From CAYNQN01 sp964530525 (GTDB lineage Bacteria; Actinomycetota; Acidimicrobiia; Acidimicrobiales; Acidimicrobilacustridaceae), in contig CAZHBH010000063.1 in assembly GCA_964530525.1 (NCBI GenBank), forward strand, positions 1-12,181: a stretch of DNA of 12,181 nucleotides. Direction: 5' to 3'. This document shows, piece by piece, positions 1-7,059 of the stretch. Made by a program: the position numbers and the translations under genes. Positions within the stretch are counted from its first letter, which is position 1. Every line of letters begins with the position of its first letter. A model generated the notes under the pieces. It made no database searches and was not told the origin of the DNA. It was given only the letters and a program-made list of their open reading frames with translations.

Positions 1-2
1 CC

Positions 3-290
3 GCCACGAGCCTCGCCATCCACGCCGGCATCAACTCCGCCGACGCCGTCTGCGGTGCTCGGCTCGGCAAGCGCGCCGCCGGCGAGGACCACGACCAGGT
101 CCTCGCTCTCCTCCGCCAGGCTGGCCCGGACGGCGCCGAGGTCGAGCGCGACCTACGCCGGCTCCTTCCGCTCAAGACGAAGGCCGAGTACGAGCCCGAC
201 GACATCGCGCCACCCGTCGCAGCCAAGGCGGTCGAGCGGGCCCAACGGTGCGCCGCCGTCGCCCGACGGGTGGCCGCCACGATGAGGTAG
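3..290 (+). CDS. HEPN-domain protein, C-terminal part (5' end outside the window)
   Basis: The frame is open from the left edge and ends at TAG 288-290, giving 95 visible residues with no start in the window. The fragment begins ATSLAIHAGINSADAVCGAR and continues with a leucine-rich helical segment (DLRRLLPLKTKAEYEP), then an Ala/Arg-rich C-terminal helix. This pattern (a helix with an AIHAGI-like motif, an R/H pair, and a helix spaced by LLxxK...Y) matches small actinobacterial HEPN-domain proteins. HEPN proteins often pair with a MNT nucleotidyltransferase or act as RNA-cutting toxins. A candidate R-x5-H pair (RAAGEDH) lies at visible residues 24-30, but I cannot confirm that it is the catalytic HEPN motif. 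The gene converges on the nuclease gene at 297-1403, with 6 bases between the stops. Any partner gene would lie left of the window. The family call rests on recall of similar sequences and not on a search. Confidence 0.65.
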   Translation, partial: ATSLAIHAGINSADAVCGARLGKRAAGEDHDQVLALLRQAGPDGAEVERDLRRLLPLKTKAEYEPDDIAPPVAAKAVERAQRCAAVARRVAATMR

Positions 291-296
291 CAGGCC

Positions 297-1403
297 TCAG
301 CTGCTCGCGTCGTCTCCGTCGAGATCGAACGCCGCCGTGACCACCTCGATTGTCCGTTCGTCGCGCAGCTTGCACACGGTGACCTGGGACGCGAACAGGC
401 CTCTTTCAGCGATCGCATCAGGCACATCCCTTTCTGCAAGCCAACGGACGGGGACCGCGTACTCCGTGACGTCCTCGTCCTCGGATGCCGCACGGTCGCG
501 AACCTCTGGGTCGATCTCGGGCTGGTCGACGACCCGGGCCTCAGTCCCGTTCGACGTCACGACCAAGTCGCGCAGCGGAATCATCTCGCCGACGACCTCG
601 CCTACGCCGACGTACCCCGCGCCGCCGACGTAGGCGAAGACTCGCTTGCCGGGCGTCAGGTTCCGAAGGGGCTTCGTGTACCACGCTCCGCCACCTGCTC
701 CGACGAATCCGTAGGTCCGGCCGGTCGTCCAGTGATGAGCTCCGCGGTCAACGTTGCCAAGGACGACGTAGAAGTCCCGCCCGTTCCACGGACGTACCTT
801 CGCCGTGCTCCGAGGACGCGACTGCCGGGACTCGGCCTCCTCCGGCGGGATCAGCCAGGTGCGTGCCAGATACTCCGCCTCGCCGTCCGCAAAGTGCCGG
901 AAGAAGACAGCGTTGATCGGGACGTTGTACTGCTCCGCCAAGTACGACACGATCCGATCCGATGCGGCATCCAGCTCAGACGCGACGATCATCAGCTGCT
1001 GGTCGGAGTTGAAGAGATCCGGCACGGGTACGCCGAACCGGTCTGCGAACGCGTCGTCGAACGAGCCGTCCTGCTGCTCGGCGTAGATCGCTGAGACCTG
1101 CTCGAGTGTCAGCGACTGGACCCAGGAGCCGTAGTCGAGCGCCTGAGCGACGACGTCACGGGGAGTACGCCCTCGCTTCAGCTCGAGCACGTGGAGGTGA
1201 GCCTCCTCGTCGATGGCGAGGACGTCGAGGTTGCCGCCGTAGTCGGTTCGCACCTGCCTTCCCACGACGAGGAGGTCCATCCCGGTGAGCGCTGGATCAG
1301 CGACGACCATGTCCTCGAGACGACTCTCGAGCTCGAGTGACTTCGTGGCCAGCGGAACCGGGCCGCTGTCGGTCATCCGCCAGATGGCCATCTCCAGACT
1401 CAC
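297..1403 (-). CDS. NucS-like PD-(D/E)xK endonuclease with C-terminal EVE/PUA-like domain
   Basis: The protein has 368 residues. The N-terminal half (about 20-130) carries a PD-(D/E)xK nuclease core: E30-D31 early, D60 in GNLDVLAID, E74 and K76 in LELKRG, then Q87 in VVAQALDYGSWV. This is the arrangement of the NucS/DUF91-like and RecB-like nucleases. A linker follows at about 185-205. The C-terminal half (about 207-355) looks like an EVE/PUA-fold domain: FYVVLG, a GGGAWYTKPLRNL stretch, PGKRVFAYVGGAGYVGVGEVVGE, and a closing strand after VPVRWL. EVE-type domains in other proteins bind modified bases. A modification-dependent DNA endonuclease is therefore a reasonable inference, not something the sequence proves. 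The GTG start at 1403 is preceded by a strong AGGAAGGTGAG ribosome-binding site; an internal ATG four codons later is a weaker alternative. It is the last gene of the minus-strand series, 113 bases after the FRG gene. Confidence 0.8.
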   Translation of the reverse strand: MSLEMAIWRMTDSGPVPLATKSLELESRLEDMVVADPALTGMDLLVVGRQVRTDYGGNLDVLAIDEEAHLHVLELKRGRTPRDVVAQALDYGSWVQSLTLEQVSAIYAEQQDGSFDDAFADRFGVPVPDLFNSDQQLMIVASELDAASDRIVSYLAEQYNVPINAVFFRHFADGEAEYLARTWLIPPEEAESRQSRPRSTAKVRPWNGRDFYVVLGNVDRGAHHWTTGRTYGFVGAGGGAWYTKPLRNLTPGKRVFAYVGGAGYVGVGEVVGEMIPLRDLVVTSNGTEARVVDQPEIDPEVRDRAASEDEDVTEYAVPVRWLAERDVPDAIAERGLFASQVTVCKLRDERTIEVVTAAFDLDGDDASS

Positions 1404-1420
1404 GAGCTCACCTTCCTGCT
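1404..1420 (-). promoter_or_regulatory. Ribosome-binding site of the nuclease gene
   Basis: On the minus strand, AGGAAGGTGAG ends three bases before the GTG start at 1403. This purine-rich block fixes the GTG as the start in preference to the internal ATG at 1389-1391. Confidence 0.6.
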
Positions 1421-1471
1421 GGTCACGCCGAGACGGTACGCAAGAGCCGTGACGGGTGCGTCGTTACCCTG

Positions 1472-1489
1472 TCGGGCGCCGGGGCCCGA
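1472..1489. repeat. GC-rich inverted repeat between the FRG and nuclease genes
   Basis: TCGGGC and GCCCGA form a perfect 6-bp stem around a 6-base loop in the 113-base gap between the two genes. No run of T follows on either strand, so it is not a canonical intrinsic terminator. It may attenuate transcription, affect mRNA processing, or be chance in GC-rich DNA. Confidence 0.35.
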
Positions 1490-1516
1490 TGACGGGACCG
1501 CACGGCAGCCCCTGAG

Positions 1517-2464
1517 CTAGAGAGGCCGCCGCCTGAGATCAGGGCGACCTAGAAGGGCAAACCCAGGATGATCGGGATAGACAGACCTCGCCTCGATGTC
1601 GAACCAGCGACGCAGCTCTTCCCGGATCTGTGCTTTCGACGCGGCCGGGACCCTGACGGTAAAGCTCGGATTGTCGGGTGGACGACCGGCGCCGGGCTCT
1701 AGCTTGTGGAACCTGACGGCAACGGACGTGCAGGCGCGCACGTCGGCGATGCTCCAAGCGCCCGCTCCGTTCCCAGGTGCCTTTGGCCATGAACCACCGC
1801 CGGTCGCGGGAACACCACCGAAGAGAAACCCCCCGCCCTGCGCTGCGAACCGGGCTTCGATCGGAGCCGGTCGCCAGGCCCACACCGAAGTCCGCCAGCC
1901 ATCGACCCGGCCGTGGCTGGAACTCCAAGGACGAGCGAACGCTTCCTCCCACTGGCGCTCTCCAGACGATCGCTCGTTGATGAGCCTCGTCGATACGTCG
2001 AAGACGAAGAGCCGGCCGTCACGATCCTCGTGCACGGTCTCGCCGACATCGTCACGCTGTTCCTCGACGGCGAAGTACAGGGCAACCAGCGGATTGAACG
2101 TGATGTCCAGCAGTCGAGTCGGGCTTCCGAAGTGCTGGAGCATCGCGAGCTCGTAGAGGATCGGCAGGTGGGCGCGCTCGAGGTAGTGGAGGCCCCACCG
2201 ATGAGCATCGACCAGGACGTCGCCCTCGAGCTTTGCGAGGTGTGACTCCTCGGTCCGTGTCGGCCAGGTCCAGATCATTCGTCGGTAGAGCGCGCTGTGC
2301 AGAGGCCAGTCCGCGTTCACGACCCCTCGCCACGCGTACTGGACGTTGCGGTTCGACCATCGAGAGAAGGTCCTGTCGATGAGGTCGAGGAAGTCCTTGA
2401 GGGACTCGACCGGGTCCGGCTCCCACGGCTCGAAGAACTCGGCGGGTTCAACCACGGTCACCAC
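1517..2464 (-). CDS. FRG-domain protein
   Basis: The protein has up to 315 residues. The FRG domain is visible in order: YAWRGV (about 43-48, with W45-R46-G47 in place of the eponymous F-R-G), a helical middle, then LAMLQHFGSPTRLLD with ITFNPLVALYFAVE (about 106-134), the most conserved block of the family. FRG proteins are common in phage and defence neighbourhoods, but I know of no settled biochemical activity and do not assign one. No signal peptide or membrane segment is apparent. The start is uncertain: GTG 2464 gives the longest frame, GTG 2461 follows at once, and GTG 2455 has GGAG eight bases upstream and is the best supported by ribosome-binding logic. The gene begins about 50 bases after the hsdR stop on the same strand, so it is probably co-transcribed with the type I system and could be an accessory effector. 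Confidence 0.8.
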   Translation of the reverse strand: MVTVVEPAEFFEPWEPDPVESLKDFLDLIDRTFSRWSNRNVQYAWRGVVNADWPLHSALYRRMIWTWPTRTEESHLAKLEGDVLVDAHRWGLHYLERAHLPILYELAMLQHFGSPTRLLDITFNPLVALYFAVEEQRDDVGETVHEDRDGRLFVFDVSTRLINERSSGERQWEEAFARPWSSSHGRVDGWRTSVWAWRPAPIEARFAAQGGGFLFGGVPATGGGSWPKAPGNGAGAWSIADVRACTSVAVRFHKLEPGAGRPPDNPSFTVRVPAASKAQIREELRRWFDIEARSVYPDHPGFALLGRPDLRRRPL

Positions 2465-2515
2465 TCCGGCAGCCTGGGCCGCGCATGTGCCCGCCGTGGG
2501 AGGTCCGAGCCGTCA

Positions 2516-5500
2516 TCAGGCGACCTCGGCGTTGTGGCGGATGTCGGTGACCACCTGAAGCATGCGGTCGACGTCGTTCGACTCGAAGAGGGCATCAGGT
2601 CCGGTCGGGCTCAGGTCGGTGAAGGGCGACTCGTAGAAGCGTCGGGCTTCGATCACACCGTGCTCGGTGAGGTGGTCGATGACCAAGTTGACGAACTCGA
2701 TCTGGTTGGCGGTGTACCGCTTGTCGTCGAGGAAGCCGGCGAAGGCCTCCTTGGCGGCAGCACGGTCGAGCCCGACGAGACCCCGGATGAACAGCCCCAG
2801 GCTGCCGGTCTCCTCGACCGCGCGGTCGATGTCGCTCTCGGTGCCGACACGGGTCTCGACGAGGATCCGTTGCAGCTCGGCCAGGTCGGCGGCGGTGATG
2901 GGGCGGTTCCGGTGGAGCTTCTCCACCGCGACGTGGTCCTTGTGCTCGTGCAGGAACTGGCGGGTCTTCCGTCGGAAGCGTTCGAGGTCATCCACCGGGA
3001 CCAGACCGGCGAACGCGACTTCGGTGGCCTCGCCGATCGTGTCGGAGAAGTTGGTGTAGACGATCTTCCGCTTGCCCTTCTCGATGAATGGCACGAGCAG
3101 GCGTAGCCGGCGACGGAGCTGTTCGAGCATGCGGAACGTGACGTCGGTCCACCACTCCTCGGTCTGGACCTCGGCAATGAACGACAACTCCCGGGCGACG
3201 GCTGGGATCGTCGGGTAGTCCTCGAGAAGCTGGGCGATGCCCTGGACCTGCTGCCGGAGTCGGGGGAAGCCGGGCTCGGTGCGGAGTAGCGCGAGCTGCA
3301 GCCGCAGGGCGAGGAGGTCGAATCGCTTGGTCTCCTCGGGCTCAGGGGCGAGGCTCGAGGGCAAGCCGGCGACGCTGTGTGCGAGCTCGCTGGCCTGGCC
3401 AACGTCGAGGTCGTCCCATGCCGTGGCATCGGTGAACTGCTCGACAAGGCGGCGATGGGGACGGACGACCACGTTGTCGACGGGCATCGCGGCCACCTCG
3501 ACACGAAGCAGCTCGGCGATCGAGCGCCGCTCGTCGATGTAGCTACCACCGGTGAGGGTGGTGAGCAGCTCCAGGCGCGACGTGAAGAGCTGGGCTCCGA
3601 TCGACGGGCTGACGGATCCCTCGGTGAGGTCCGGGTTCTGGTTGAAGAACTCCAGGTTCTGGCAGTAGTCGAAGAGGTAGAAGAACGCCTTGTCCTCGCC
3701 CGGCCCGAACAGATCGGGGCACAGCCGGGTGCCGCGCCCGATCATCTGCCAGAACTTCGTCTTCGACCGCACCAACTTGAAGAACACGAGGTTGACCACC
3801 TCGGGCACGTCGATACCGGTATCGAGCATGTCGACGGAGATGGCGATGTGCGGGTTCTTCTCCGGCGTGGAGAACTTGTCGATCAGGTCTTGGGCGTACT
3901 CGGTGCCGTGGGTGATCACCCGGGCGAACTCGCCACGGAGGTGCGGGTAGTTGACGTTGAACCGCTCCTCGATGAAGTCGGCGTGGGCCTGGTTCTTGGC
4001 GAAGATGATCGTCTTGCCCAGACGATCGCCTCCTGCGACCTTCAGGCCGTGGGTCATCAGGTGAGCGAGGACCTTGTCGACGGTGTCTGCGTTGAAGAGC
4101 CACCTGTTGACAGCCTCGGCACCGACCTCGTCGGGTGCCGGGCCACCCTCCTCGTCCCAGTCGAGCTCGTCCCAGGCGTCCTTCTCCTCGTCCGAGAGGT
4201 CGTCGTAGCGGATGCCTTCCCGCTGGAAGCGCAGCGGCACTGAGACCGCCTTCGGGGGTACGAGGAATCCGTCGGCCACCGCTTCTTCGAGGCCGTAGGC
4301 GTCGGTGGGCACACCAGGTTCGAGATCGAACAGGTCGTAGGTGTTCCGGTCGACCTCGTCCCTGGGGGTGGCGGTGAGACCGACGAGGAGTGAGTCGAAG
4401 TAGTCGAAGATCGCCCGGTACTTCTGGAAGACCGACCGGTGCGCCTCGTCGATGACGATCAGGTCGAAGTGGCCAGGACCGAAGCGGCGGCGCCCTTCGC
4501 GCACCTCGTTGATGAGGTTCAGCATCGTGGGGTACGTCGACACATACACTCGGCCCTCCTCGTGGCGGTCGGTCACGAGGTTGACGGGTGACGAGTCCGG
4601 CAGGAACGCCTTGAACACTCCAGTCGCCTGGTTTACGAGTGCTGTGCGGTCGGCCAGGAAGAGGATCCGCTTGGCCCAGTTCGCCCGGATCAGCAGGTCG
4701 GCCAAGGCAACCACCGTGCGGGTCTTGCCCGCGCCGGTGGCCATCACGACCAGCCCCTTGCGGGCGTGGTCGACCTCGAAGGTCTCGCCGAGGCGGCGGA
4801 TCGCCCGGGTCTGGTAGTAGCGCTCGACGATGGACGAGTCGATCTCGGTGTCCGCGAGCGACGCGCGAGTCGTGCGGCGCCTGATGAGCAGCTCCAGCTC
4901 GTCCTTCTCGTAGAACCCCTGGACACGCCGCGGCGGGTAGAACGCGTCGTCCCAGATCCAGTGCTCGTAGCCGTTCGAGTAGAAGATCACCGGTCGCTGG
5001 CCGTAGGCCCGCTCCAGGCAATCGGCATAGAGCTTCGCCTGCTGCTGACCCACGCGGGCGTCCCGCTTGGTCCTCTTCGCCTCCACCACCGCAAGGGGCT
5101 TCCCGTCATCCCCCCACAAGACGTAGTCGACGAAACCGTTGCCGTCGCCGTTGGGCATCCCCGTGACGGGGAACTCCCGGTCCCTCGGCTGGTCGAGCTT
5201 CCAGCCGACCTCGCCCAGCAGCAGGTCGATGAAGAAGTCGCGGGTCTCGGCCTCGGAGTAGTCGTGGTCATCGGGCGTTGCCGCCGCCCTGGCTCTGGCC
5301 GTCGCGACTTCGGCACGGAGCTGTTCGAGCTCTGCTTCGAGCTTCGCCTTGTCACCCAGCTCGTCCTGCAGACGCTTCCGCGCGAGCGACACCTCTTCGA
5401 GCTCCTGCTGCAGCTCCTGGACCTGCTCGGGCGTGCTCGTCTGCGGCGGCGCGGGCTGCGGGAGCGACCGAGGATCGAAGGTGAGATCCGCAGGCGGCCC

Positions 5501-5884
5501 CTGTCCCCGAGAGTAGGTGCGGGCGAACCAGAAGCAGAACTGAAACAGGTGCGACACCGCGGCGACCGAGTCGTGCTGCGTCAGCGGTTGAGGCTTGTGT
5601 GCAGCATGGTTGCCGAGGCGGATCACCTCCTTGGCGAACCGATAGACCCTCTCGCCGATCAGCTCCTTGAAGGCCGGCTCGTTCAACCGCGCCGACACGC
5701 TCTTGTCCCACGGCTCCGGAAGCGCGCGGTCGTGGTTGTACGCCCAACCGATCGCCTGCTCGATCGTCCAGCGAGCGTGGAAGCACGCCGTGCGCGGATC
5801 CGACATCGCCGCTTCCGCCGCCTTCGTGGCCCCCTCATGAACCTGCGGGAACTCTGCCAGCAGGAAGTCGAACGGTGGAGTCAC
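2516..5884 (-). CDS. hsdR: Type I restriction endonuclease subunit R with N-terminal DUF4145/HEPN-like domain
   Basis: HsdR is the translocating and cutting subunit of the type I enzyme (with HsdM and HsdS). This one has 1122 residues. Domains in order: a helical N-terminal domain (about 1-125) resembling DUF4145, with the motif RLGNHAAH at 89-96; a heptad-rich coiled-coil linker (about 150-200); an HsdR_N-type PD-(D/E)xK nuclease with D253 (GFVDYV), E268 and K270 (VVEAKR); and an SF2 helicase with Walker A TGAGKT at 383-388, DEAH at 479-482, LTATP near 503-507 and motif VI QMIGRGTR at 713-720. The C-terminal third resembles the EcoEI-type R subunit tail. All expected catalytic residues are present. 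It is longer than the EcoEI-type subunits I know, chiefly because of the extra N-terminal domain. The GTG start overlaps the hsdS stop by four bases and is preceded by a strong GGGGGGAG ribosome-binding site. Confidence 0.95.
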   Translation of the reverse strand: MTPPFDFLLAEFPQVHEGATKAAEAAMSDPRTACFHARWTIEQAIGWAYNHDRALPEPWDKSVSARLNEPAFKELIGERVYRFAKEVIRLGNHAAHKPQPLTQHDSVAAVSHLFQFCFWFARTYSRGQGPPADLTFDPRSLPQPAPPQTSTPEQVQELQQELEEVSLARKRLQDELGDKAKLEAELEQLRAEVATARARAAATPDDHDYSEAETRDFFIDLLLGEVGWKLDQPRDREFPVTGMPNGDGNGFVDYVLWGDDGKPLAVVEAKRTKRDARVGQQQAKLYADCLERAYGQRPVIFYSNGYEHWIWDDAFYPPRRVQGFYEKDELELLIRRRTTRASLADTEIDSSIVERYYQTRAIRRLGETFEVDHARKGLVVMATGAGKTRTVVALADLLIRANWAKRILFLADRTALVNQATGVFKAFLPDSSPVNLVTDRHEEGRVYVSTYPTMLNLINEVREGRRRFGPGHFDLIVIDEAHRSVFQKYRAIFDYFDSLLVGLTATPRDEVDRNTYDLFDLEPGVPTDAYGLEEAVADGFLVPPKAVSVPLRFQREGIRYDDLSDEEKDAWDELDWDEEGGPAPDEVGAEAVNRWLFNADTVDKVLAHLMTHGLKVAGGDRLGKTIIFAKNQAHADFIEERFNVNYPHLRGEFARVITHGTEYAQDLIDKFSTPEKNPHIAISVDMLDTGIDVPEVVNLVFFKLVRSKTKFWQMIGRGTRLCPDLFGPGEDKAFFYLFDYCQNLEFFNQNPDLTEGSVSPSIGAQLFTSRLELLTTLTGGSYIDERRSIAELLRVEVAAMPVDNVVVRPHRRLVEQFTDATAWDDLDVGQASELAHSVAGLPSSLAPEPEETKRFDLLALRLQLALLRTEPGFPRLRQQVQGIAQLLEDYPTIPAVARELSFIAEVQTEEWWTDVTFRMLEQLRRRLRLLVPFIEKGKRKIVYTNFSDTIGEATEVAFAGLVPVDDLERFRRKTRQFLHEHKDHVAVEKLHRNRPITAADLAELQRILVETRVGTESDIDRAVEETGSLGLFIRGLVGLDRAAAKEAFAGFLDDKRYTANQIEFVNLVIDHLTEHGVIEARRFYESPFTDLSPTGPDALFESNDVDRMLQVVTDIRHNAEVA
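5881..5884 (-). other. GTGA overlap of hsdS stop and hsdR start
   Basis: The minus-strand GTGA holds both the GTG start of hsdR and the TGA stop of hsdS. With the GGGGGGAG block just upstream, this indicates translational coupling. Confidence 0.85.
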
Positions 5885-7059
5885 AGCTCCCCCCGGAACG
5901 CACGGTGCTGCAGCGATGCGAAGAGCTCACCCGACTGGGAGGCGTGCTTCGTCGCCAGACGAGAGGCAGCCTCCAATTCCCCGAGGGCCCGCACGAACTC
6001 GGTCTGGAGCTCCATGGGAGGAAGTGTGACCTTCGCGCTCTTGATCAAGCCCATGTTCAGGCCGGGCATCACCGCCCCCCGCGCGGTAGCGCCGAGCTGA
6101 CTACGCAGATCGGCGTGAAAACGAAACGCTGCCCACAGGTACCACGGTGAGCACCTGGACTGGTCGAGGGTGATGCAGCAGAGATGCTTCGTGTTGATCG
6201 CGCACGGGATGTCGTCGGGCACGACCGCAACTCGCCCGCATGTCGCCATGATCGTGACCAAGACATCACCGGGCCGAACCTGGTACCGGCGAAGCTGTTC
6301 GAACTTCTTCTCCGTGATGAAGCGGGGGCGCCCCCAGGCAAAGCGGTCTTGAACTGCGTTGTCGATGCCGAGGACCGCAACGCCTTCGTCGACGAACTCG
6401 GAGTGAAGGAGCTGGCTTCCGAACGGACCCGTCCGGATCGCGTGGCGATCGTCCGACGCCATTGACTCGATCGTGACAGTCGGCCAGCTCGGATCCAGCA
6501 CGCCGAACATGTCGAGGAAGATCGACTCGGTGAGCGAATCGATCAGCGCGAGCGACTGACGGCGCTTGTTTCGCAACTCGACCGCCGCATCAAGGATTCC
6601 TGCGATCCGCCGCTGGTCTTCGAGCGGCGGCAACGGCAGGGTCACCTCTGCGAGAACCTTGGGACTGAGACGAGGCAGATTCGCCCCTGTGGCGAGCGAT
6701 GCCGCCTTTGCGACCTGAGCGGGCTGGCGAAGGAAGTGGAGCAGATACCTCTTGTCGAGCTCGGGGCCTGGACGGATCGGAAGGATGTCCGTCGAGCACA
6801 CGCCGGCAAATGCCGGAGCCGCGATCTTGGAGAGGTACGGCCGCAGCTTGCCGTAAAGCACGTGCTCCGGGCCGAAGGTGAACTTCTGGCTGGCGAGGTC
6901 GCCGCGAGCGACGGGGGACGGATTCTTGAAGTCGCCATCGGAGGTGATGTTCTCCAGTCCGACGTAGATCGTTCCGGGCTCGATCGCGTCTGGTACTACC
7001 GCCGATCGCTCGATGGTGGCGACCGCATCAAGAGCCACCTCCGGCCAAGCGGTCGTCAC
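5881..7059 (-). CDS. hsdS: Type I restriction-modification specificity subunit S
   Basis: HsdS gives the type I complex its bipartite DNA target and holds two HsdM subunits. This one has 392 residues and shows two half-subunits. Target recognition domain 1 is about 5-145 and ends in LPRLSPKVLAEVTLPLPPLEDQRRIAGIL, followed by a helical spacer (about 150-185). Target recognition domain 2 is about 193-346 and ends in MPGLNMGLIKSAKVTLPPMELQTEF, followed by a second helical segment (about 350-392). The two TLPxPPxE-type blocks are the usual repeated conserved regions. The length is normal and the protein looks intact. The target sequence cannot be read from the protein, because recognition domains are hypervariable. 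The GTG start overlaps the hsdM stop as GTGA, with GAGG a short distance upstream. Confidence 0.94.
   Translation of the reverse strand: MTTAWPEVALDAVATIERSAVVPDAIEPGTIYVGLENITSDGDFKNPSPVARGDLASQKFTFGPEHVLYGKLRPYLSKIAAPAFAGVCSTDILPIRPGPELDKRYLLHFLRQPAQVAKAASLATGANLPRLSPKVLAEVTLPLPPLEDQRRIAGILDAAVELRNKRRQSLALIDSLTESIFLDMFGVLDPSWPTVTIESMASDDRHAIRTGPFGSQLLHSEFVDEGVAVLGIDNAVQDRFAWGRPRFITEKKFEQLRRYQVRPGDVLVTIMATCGRVAVVPDDIPCAINTKHLCCITLDQSRCSPWYLWAAFRFHADLRSQLGATARGAVMPGLNMGLIKSAKVTLPPMELQTEFVRALGELEAASRLATKHASQSGELFASLQHRAFRGEL
7056..7059 (-). other. GTGA overlap of hsdM stop and hsdS start
   Basis: Minus-strand GTGA combines the hsdS GTG start and the hsdM TGA stop, the same arrangement as at the hsdS-hsdR junction. 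It supports coupled translation of the complex subunits. Confidence 0.85.

Noticed and set aside
1472..1489. Intrinsic terminator between the FRG and nuclease genes
   Set aside because: The stem is only 6 bp and no T tract follows on the minus strand, so it is listed only as a repeat.
3543..5021. Long Arg/Pro-rich open frame inside hsdR on the same strand
   Set aside because: It is a GC-rich shadow of hsdR in another frame. The composition is implausible and no domain is visible.
4766..6100. Long plus-strand open frame antisense to hsdR and hsdS
   Set aside because: It mirrors codon structure of the real genes on the minus strand, is Arg/Leu/Val-rich, and shows no recognisable motif. The same holds for 3377-4243 and 2297-3106.
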